From positions 14,752,501 to 14,816,500 of the forward strand of contig CM068552.1 in the NCBI GenBank assembly GCA_035048495.1: a stretch of 64,000 nt of DNA, read 5' to 3'. Below, piece by piece: positions 57,401 to 64,000 of this stretch. The notes beneath the pieces are model-generated. The model was not told the DNA's origin. It did not search any database and saw only the letters and a list, made by a program, of their open reading frames with translations. The stretch comes from Euptelea pleiosperma. Its lineage: Eukaryota; Streptophyta; Magnoliopsida; Ranunculales; Eupteleaceae. Position numbers and translations under genes: made by a program. Each line of letters starts with the position of its first letter. Within the stretch, counting starts at the first letter, position 1.

Positions 57401-60400
57401 TGTGATCAAACATCTTTCGTATACGTGTATATTGCAAGGGAAAAGCTTGCATTATCATTATTGATGGTGGCAATAACGAGAATGTTGTTTCGACAGAGAT
57501 AGTGAATAAACTCAGCCTAATGATAGAACGCCACCCACGCCTATAATGTTGCATGGGTCAATGACTGCACTATCCCATTAGTTTCTCGATGCCAGGTAGA
57601 TTTTTCCGTGGGGAGGAACTATACTAACTCAGTTTGGTGCGATATTATTCTCATGAAAGTTTGTCATCTAATTCATGGAAGGTCATGGTTGTATGACAAA
57701 AGTGTTGACCATAATGGGAAGTCTAATATCAACACTTTCAAGAAAGATGGAAGGATGTATAAGTTAAAGCCCTGAAAGTTGAAGATGAGCCAAAGTATGA
57801 ACAAAAAGAAAGTACTTAAACCATCTTGACTATGCGAAAGTTTATAGAAGAAAGCTAGGATGATGGTAAAATTTACATGCTTGTTGGGAAGACTATTGAA
57901 GAATCGCAGATACTGAAGTTAGAAAAGCAACACATGGAGTTGTGAGATACTCATAGATTTCGATGAGTTGACTCCTGCAGAGTTGCCTATGATAGACATC
58001 AAACATGCTATTGATTTGGTCCCAAGGTGCTACTTCAACGAATCTTCCAGCCTATTGGATGAAAGTCCTATAGAACATGTCGAACTTCGTTGACAGGTTG
58101 AAGAACTCTTAGCGAATGGATTTATTTGATAAAGCTTCAGTCCATGTGCAATTCCCAACATTGCACAAGCCAAAGAAGGATGGATCAGGGCGAATGAATG
58201 TGGACAATCTTGCCATTAACAAAATCACGATCAAGTATCGATTTCAAATTCTGAGGTTAGATGATATGCTGAATATGATGTTTAGATATTCTATTTTTTC
58301 CAAGATCAACTTGCAGAGTGGATATCATTGAATTTGTGTACGTCTTGGAGACCGCATTCAAAACCAAGGATGGTCTCCATAAACGGTTAGTCATGCCTTT
58401 TGGATTGACCAATTGTGTGTACCTAAAATTAGCCTTTATCAGGGTCGTACATGTGTCACCTTGGGATTCGCGAGAACAGATTTAAATCTGTATCTTAGGT
58501 CCAAGTAATGTAAGTTGGCCCAAGTTGCCTCAATCGCTAAAACCTTAAAACTTCGTCCACTTCATTTTGAACTAACGCAGAGTTTAGTTTGGTGGATGGG
58601 AGAACCGACTTCCCGAGGAAGACTAGGTTGGGTAAAGGAGCTTGGCTACTTGGATAAGTCAGCATAATTCTAAAGGATGGTACAATTCTCAACTGCTTTG
58701 AATGTGACATGACCTACCTGACTAGAATCACGACAGAGAGAAGTGACTACTGACTTCACACGTGCTGACAACGCCATAATACATCCATGCTCAACATGTG
58801 AGAAACATCACATACCACTTACCATAGGACCTTTACAAATAGAGGTCCCCCCTCACTATGCAAGGGGGCAGAAAAGTAGGACCTCTAAGAAGATATCTCT
58901 CCCTTACTCACCAACTCATACCGATTTGAGCCTCCGACTTCCCAGTTCATTAGTAAGAACAGTTAGTTGGTTATTCAAGTCGGGTTATTGTGGTGTTTGG
59001 TCGGAATACCATTTAACCAAATTTGGGCCATACATTTCTGGTTTTGTTTGTGGGAACGATATGGTGAGTAAAAACCAGGAGTCAGACTGACCATGACCTA
59101 CTTGCCCTCCCCCCGGAGGCGTTTACCCATGTAGAGACCACCCCCGCGAGAGTGGGAGGCGTCAAGCACTAGATGGCTGAGATGTTTAGGCTGTAATAGG
59201 AGCATATGAAGCAGATGGAGGAGCTTGCCTAGAATGGTGAGTTGAAGCGGTAGCTTATCCTCTTGGTTACTTGAGGAGACCATCAGGGCGAGCCATTGAC
59301 TCTCAGAGGCAATTCCTTCGAGAAATCAGTCTACTCACTTAAGAGTAGTACCCATTACAAGGATTGCATTCCCAAAAAAGGTAAAAATCTCAGAGCCGAT
59401 TAAAAGCAATACTCATTGCGAGGACTGCATTCCTTGGCAAGGTAAAACTCTGTGAGCCGACTAATAACAATCAAACGACTAAACAGGAATGTCATAAATT
59501 TTCCTAAGTTTAGACGAAGCCATTGTAGAACACATGAAGGCCAAGAGGTTGCATACTTAGTACCTAAGGCTTGAACTTATTGTTAGTCTCTTCTTGCTAA
59601 AAAGCAAAGGGAAGACTAGTCAAGAAATCTCCATGGTCAACCAACTAGGAACCACACTTCTCGAAGAAATATGCTTACTGCTTAGTTGGAAAAACCTGTG
59701 GCTTACACCCAACCTCAGTCTCTTCCCATGAAGGCACATGAAGAGCCAAGTGTTCTTGTAAAAAACGAGATGCCCGAGTTAGAACAACTCAGGCACTAAA
59801 CCCTAAATCTGATCTTGGACCTTGATTATTCCGTTTGTCTTGAGCTTAAGTATTTAACATTCGATAGCTTCCCGAGATGCCTAAGTCGGATACACTAGGA
59901 GGAACTCTTCCTATCCGACTTGAACAACTTATCAAAGATCGACTTCCCAATGTTCGGCTGAGATTGACTTACCAAGGTAGATATATAACCAAAATGCAAA
60001 GGCCAACAACCCTTATTCAAAAAATGAAGTACCTAGCGTTTTCCAAGATTCCAAAGTTGGATAAGAAAGAGGGAACTCTTCTCATTCGACTTACAAAACT
60101 CGGTCAAAACCGATTCACTAGCACAAGAGGATGCAAGTAAGCATAAAATAAAATGCACAAGATTTATAAAAATATGAGAAGGAAGATTTCATATACATAT
60201 ATCCAAAAAATGTAGGTAGGCTTTAAAAGTCCCCTGCCCTTAGGCCTGATGTTAAAATAGTATAGTCGGGCTTTAATTAGCCTTGACCTAGTTGATGAAA
60301 GCCCTAATGATGGCCAATAGTACAGTCGGGGGCTCGAGTCAGGTATGAATAAGAGAGAGAGAGAGAGATATCTTCTCGGGGGTCTCAATTTTTCGTTCTC

Positions 60401-61557
60401 TTGCATAGTGATGGGGACCTCTAATTTTAGAGATTCTATGATAGGTGGCATGTGATGTTTCTCATGTGTTGAGCATAGCTGCAGTATGGCGTTGTCGGCA
60501 TGTGTGAAGTCAATGGTCACTTCTTTTTGTCATGATTTCAAGTAGGTAAGTCGCTTCCCATACAGAGTAGGTGAGAATTGTACATTTCTTTAAAATTATG
60601 CCAACTTACCCGAGTAGCTAGGCTCCTTCGCTTAAGCTAGTTTTCCTTGGGAAGTCGGCTCTCCCCTCCGCCAAACCAAACTCTATGTTAGTTTGGAATG
60701 AGGTCGGCAGAGTCTTAAGGTTTCATTGATTGAGCCAACTTGGGCCAACTTACATTACTTGGACGAGATGTCAATTTAAATCCATTTTCACAAATTCCAA
60801 GGTGACATGTGTACGGTCCTGATGAAGGCCAATTTTAGGCACATACACCAACGCACCCAACATATTCAATTGTTTGATAACTCAGGAACTAAGGCATTTC
60901 ATTGGATAATTTGTGGTTGTTTCTTTTGATGATATTTTGATTTATAGTTAAAATCAAGAAGACCACAAAGACCATATTTGTCAATTAATGGGAGCCTTCC
61001 GTCAAGAAAGACTGCATTAACTTGAAGAAATTTGCCTTTCTGAGTAGCCATGTGGTGGTTTTGGCGTTTAATGTATCTGCTAACAAAGTCAAAGTAGACC
61101 CCAAGAAAGTTTGTGCTATTATCGAGTAACCTATAGCGCACCATGAAGTTCGTAGTTCATATGGACTGGCAACCTTCTACTGAAGGTTCATGACAAAAGC
61201 ACTAGTTTTGCAACTTTCGAAGTTTGACAAGGTCTTTGAAGTGGAATGCGATGCTTCATATGTGGGAATTGGAGCCTTAACCAAGGACATCCTGTTACAT
61301 AATTCAACAAGAGGTTGAGTGATGAAAAGATGAGATACTCGATGTATTAGGTGGAATTTTATGTAGTTGCGCAAGCCTTGAGGCATTGGCGACACTACTT
61401 AGTACACCACAATTTCGTATTATTCTCTGACCATGAAGCTTTGAAGTATTTAAGTTCTCAAAATAAAGTAAGTTCTAGATTTGTTAAATGGAGTGCATAT
61501 GCTCAAGAGTTTACTTTTCATCTCAAGCACAAGGCAGTTGTTGAGAACCTCTTTGGG
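57401..61557 (+). pseudogene. Ty3/gypsy polyprotein relic (protease, reverse transcriptase, RNase H)
   Basis: Plus-strand domains in order: protease with a DGG active site at 57463 (57401-57776); reverse transcriptase first half (about 57960-58408, including the [10 protein letters not shown] and LDDML blocks and [10 protein letters not shown]); reverse transcriptase second half after a 2.4-kb insert (60853-61150, with a degenerate SFDD catalytic box at 60922-60933); RNase H (about 61190-61557, with a CDAS block at 61247 and SDHEALKYL near 61425). Many stops and frameshifts make it inactive. Integrase is missing, because a LINE fragment follows directly. LTRs were not identified. Confidence 0.8.
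58414..60847. mobile_element. 2.4-kb element with about 650-bp inverted arms, inserted in gypsy RT
   Basis: The outer ends TGTGTGTACCTAAAATTAG and the inverse of its partner (…CCAATTTTAGGCACATACA) match over about 650 bp per arm (about 58414-59065 and 60185-60847), with moderate divergence. Flanks CCAAT (58409-58413) and CCAAC (60848-60852) look like a 5-bp duplication, and removing the element restores a continuous GLTN-AP reading of the RT. The loop of about 1.1 kb has small direct repeats (about 59880 and 60050) and no recognised gene. Confidence 0.75.
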
Positions 61558-62064
61558 TAAGATACTCACCGTCGACAACCTCATCAAGAGAAACATGGTG
61601 CTAGTGAATTGCTGCATTATGTGCAAGAAAGCGGGTGAATTAGTAAGTCACCTTCTACTGCACTGTAGGATTGCTTGGGAGGTTTGGAGCACATTCTTTA
61701 GTTCTTTTGGGATCAGTTGGGTTCTTCCAGAATCAGTCCTTGACACCTTGCACAGCTGGTCTACTCCTCGTTTCTCCCCGTGTGGGCGCAGACTTTGGAG
61801 CATCTTGCCATTCGCCATTTGGTGGGGAATTTGGAAGGAGAGAAACAATAGAGTTTTCGAAGGAATAGAGGTCTCTAGCTTTGACATCTTACTTTCTATT
61901 AAGGTACTCATCTTCCTTTGGTCCAAGCTCTTTGAGGAATGTCAAGGCCTTGCTTTTGAGGATTTGGTTTTTCGTTGGGATTCTATTGTGTTGAGGAATC
62001 CTTAGCTTATTTCCCTTGTTTTGTTTTGTGTTTTTGTAGCGGAGGTCTCCTCGACCTCTTGTTT
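61558..62064 (+). pseudogene. LINE ORF2 C-terminal fragment (zf-RVT domain)
   Basis: An open stretch continues from ILTVDNLIKR through CIMCKKAGELVSHLLLHC, the zinc-binding domain after plant L1 reverse transcriptases, then LPFAIWWGIWKERNNRVFEG, and stops at 62003. The 3' tail is pyrimidine-rich and is cut by the LTR element at 62065. It begins exactly where the gypsy RNase H ends. 5'-truncated and inactive. Confidence 0.8.
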
Positions 62065-62133
62065 TGATGTGGGAGCATTCTACTACGATCGTCCGCGCTA
62101 CACTGAATCAATGCCCAATCAAGTGGATTCTAT

Positions 62134-62270
62134 TTACTATTTATAGTAATTCACGTTTTTACTATTTATAGTAAATATCGAAATTACTATTTACAGTAAA
62201 TCTCGTTTTTACTATTTATAGTAAATCCCGAATTTACTATTTATAGTAAATTTTGATTTTACTATTTTTA
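62134..62270 (+). repeat. Palindrome array, 25-bp period, in the LTR
   Basis: TTACTATTTATAGTAA, or a one-base variant, starts at 62134, 62159, 62184, 62209 and 62234, with a decayed unit at 62259. Each unit can form a 7-bp hairpin with a 2-base loop. The spacers keep a CG at the same place in most units. The same array is at 63665-63800 in the second LTR. Confidence 0.95.
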
Positions 62271-62425
62271 ATGGACCCCACGAAGATTTGTTTTAATTTA
62301 ATTAGGATTTTCAATTGAGATTTTGTTTCCAATTAGGATTTTATTATTGATTGCAATAGTTGATTTATCTTAGGAGTTTCTAATTTCAATTAGATTAGAA
62401 TTAGGAAAGTTAAAGTAAGGAGTCT

Positions 62426-62433
62426 TATAAAAG
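62426..62433 (+). promoter_or_regulatory. LTR TATA box
   Basis: TATAAAAG lies mid-LTR and is conserved in the 3' LTR (63957-63964). Transcription of the element would start about 30 bases downstream. Confidence 0.6.
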
Positions 62434-62778
62434 GTGATGTACCCTTTGATTTTAAGGATGAAAAAATGATGAATGAAGAAATAGAAATCTCTCTTGTGGT
62501 GTGAAGCCATCTTCTCTTGGTGCGAAGCCAAGCTAATTCGGTGCGAAGCCGAAAGTATCTTTCTATCCCTATCTCTTTCTCTATTTCTTCTCTTATTCTC
62601 TTCTCTTTCTCCATCTCTATTTCTTTTTTAGTCAATTTATTACCTAAGAAAACCCAAATCATACCATAGCGATTTGAATAGTGCTGTGTGAATAGTGACG
62701 TGAATAGTGCCGTGAATAGTAAACTCCTCTTCATTCCTTTTCAAATCGCGGAACGGTACTCCTGTCCTGCGTCAAATT

Positions 62779-62794
62779 TGGTATCAGGGCCCGG
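62779..62794 (+). promoter_or_regulatory. Primer-binding site for initiator tRNA-Met
   Basis: TGGTATCAGGGCCCGG resembles the canonical plant site TGGTATCAGAGC with one or two changes and lies four bases after the LTR end. Confidence 0.75.
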
Positions 62795-62816
62795 TTCGAA
62801 ACTCCTGATCGGAAAG

Positions 62817-63677
62817 ATGTCTTATATTGGTTCACAATCTTTGGTAGCCGCGTTAGCTAAACTAAACGATGTGATAAATCGTTTTGAGAGCGGACTAAGT
62901 GACCATATACATCGTATTGAGAGCAAACTGGAGGCAAGGGTCTCCGCCAGAGTTCCAATCAGCAACTGTTGTCTTGGAAAGTCACTACCACAACCACTGG
63001 CTTTTCCACCTCTTTCTGGCAAGCTATTGGAAGGTTTCACAGCAAAAAAAACCCCTAAAGAGGTCTCAAAGCAAGTCGAGAAGAAAGTAAACGAAGAAAT
63101 AAAAGCCATTGAACAAGATGGTGTTTTTCCATCCGAAGAAAATAAAAAAATCGACGAAGAAGAAAAAGCCAAAGCTGTGGAATTAGCTAGTCCTGAAGCT
63201 CCTATAGTTGAATCAGAAGAAAATACAGAGGATAAGCAGATTGATCCGCCTGTAGTTGTGGAGAATGAAAAAGCTGAAAAGATTGATGATTCCCCTAGTT
63301 CAGATGCTTCAGCTAAAGATGACCCAAAAAGTATAGAAGATCTCAATCCGAATCTAGATGTTTCTGCTGTTTCAGAACCGATAGTTAAAAATGAACCAGA
63401 TGGAATAAGCAAGAATTTCTTATCAAAAAAGGCCAGAGTTGAGGACACATACCATGTTTCAAAAAATTTACACATGTCGAAGATGCAGAAGAAGAAATTG
63501 AAGGGCAAGTACTCTAAATATCTCTTCCGTTGGAAAAGCCAATTGCAATATTTCAACTTGAATTCGAGGTCGAATTCTTTTCAACCAGGAGGGTTTGATG
63601 CGGGAGCATTCTACTACGATCGTCTGCGCTACACCGAATCAATGCCCAATCAAGTGGATTCTATTTACTCTTTATAG
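62817..63677 (+). CDS. Gag-like protein of the non-autonomous LTR element
   Basis: An uninterrupted 286-residue frame begins 23 bases after the primer site and runs into the 3' LTR, where it stops. The first 50 residues look like a short coiled coil (LAKLNDVINRFESGLSDHI), as in some plant Gag N-termini. The middle is very rich in E, K and D, and residues 215-250 are basic (KMQKKKLKGKYSK). There is no zinc knuckle, protease, reverse transcriptase or integrase. The open frame in a young element suggests it was recently intact, but it may also contain captured host sequence. An upstream in-frame ATG (62688) lies in the LTR and is less likely. Function not established. Confidence 0.6.
   Translation: MSYIGSQSLVAALAKLNDVINRFESGLSDHIHRIESKLEARVSARVPISNCCLGKSLPQPLAFPPLSGKLLEGFTAKKTPKEVSKQVEKKVNEEIKAIEQDGVFPSEENKKIDEEEKAKAVELASPEAPIVESEENTEDKQIDPPVVVENEKAEKIDDSPSSDASAKDDPKSIEDLNPNLDVSAVSEPIVKNEPDGISKNFLSKKARVEDTYHVSKNLHMSKMQKKKLKGKYSKYLFRWKSQLQYFNLNSRSNSFQPGGFDAGAFYYDRLRYTESMPNQVDSIYSL
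63585..63593 (+). promoter_or_regulatory. Polypurine tract
   Basis: CCAGGAGGG just before the 3' LTR is purine-rich and correctly placed for plus-strand priming. It is short. Confidence 0.5.
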
Positions 63678-64000
63678 TAATTCACGTTTTTACTATTTAT
63701 TGTAAATATCGAAATTACTATTTATAGTAAATCTCGTTTTTACTATTTATAGTAAATCCCGAATTTACTATTTATAGTAAATTTTGATTTTACTATTTTT
63801 AATGGACCCCACGAAGATTTATTTTAATTTAATTAGGATTTTCAATTGAGATTTTGTTTCCAATTAGGATTTTATTATTGATCGCAATAGTTGATTTGTA
63901 TTAGGAGTTTCTAATTTCAATTAGATTAGAATTAGGAAAGTTAAAGTAGGGAGTCTTATAAAAGGTGATGTACCCTTTGATTTTAAGGATGAAAAAATGA
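63596..64000 (+). mobile_element. 3' LTR, cut by the window end
   Basis: Repeats the first 405 bases of the 5' LTR. The full length would reach about 64305. The whole element would be about 2.24 kb. Confidence 0.9.

Larger units (their letters stand above)
62065..62774 (+). mobile_element. 5' LTR of a non-autonomous LTR retrotransposon
   Basis: The sequence from TGATGTGGGAGCATTC recurs at 63596 (TGATGCGGGAGCATTC) with only about ten differences over the 400 bases that can be compared. It ends GCGTCA at 62774, four bases before a primer site. U3 holds a 25-bp-period palindrome array, then TATAAAAG (62426-62433), then GGTGCGAAGCC repeats (62498, 62519, 62540) and GAATAGTG repeats (62674-62720). 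Confidence 0.85.

Noticed and set aside
62822..63556. 244-codon minus-strand open frame
   Set aside because: Antisense to the Gag-like frame; its F/S-rich composition is the mirror of the K/E-rich protein, so it is a shadow.

Overview
The window is nuclear DNA from a flowering plant. The evidence is four host genes with plant-specific families and GT-AG introns (a nucleobase-ascorbate transporter, a D1-type cyclin, a PADRE/DUF4228 protein and a heptahelical membrane protein), set in AT-rich DNA packed with plant-type transposable elements. The sequence does not identify the species; nothing points to a grass. No rRNA gene, intact tRNA gene, CRISPR array or bacterial-type operon was seen.

Layout. 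1-5.6 kb: miniature inverted-repeat elements (MITEs). 6.1-14.5 kb (+): a complete 14-exon nucleobase-ascorbate transporter gene with a 30-residue glycine tract, introns carrying a hAT-type MITE and an antisense LTR fragment. 14.5-26.5 kb: a copia relic, Helitrons and a deep nest of MITEs whose target-site duplications give the order of insertion. 26.57-27.04 kb (-): a two-exon PADRE/DUF4228 gene. 27-37 kb: more MITEs and dispersed repeats. 37.3-38.7 kb (+): a complete five-exon cyclin D1 gene with an LxCxE motif, a TATA box and a palindromic MITE just upstream. 39-45.6 kb: MITEs and a 5'-truncated LINE. 45.8-52.4 kb: a head-to-tail run of Helitrons, then three short Helitron-like elements. 55.66 kb (+): first coding exon of a heptahelical transmembrane protein. 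The rest of that gene is not in the window; the sequence downstream of its splice donor holds LTR fragments, a decayed Ty3/gypsy element split by a 2.4-kb inverted-repeat element, a LINE 3' fragment, and a young non-autonomous LTR retrotransposon that runs off the end.

Two MITE families dominate. One (called M9 here) is a roughly 370-400 bp near-palindrome with 9-10 bp target duplications (Mutator-like) that carries a G-box (CCACGTGG) near each end. The other (H8) has CAAGGTTTAAA-type ends and 8-bp duplications (hAT-like) and is rich in AACGGCCGTT motifs. The host genes are unrelated in function and show no sign of acting together; the interest lies in the mobile DNA and its effect on neighbouring genes.
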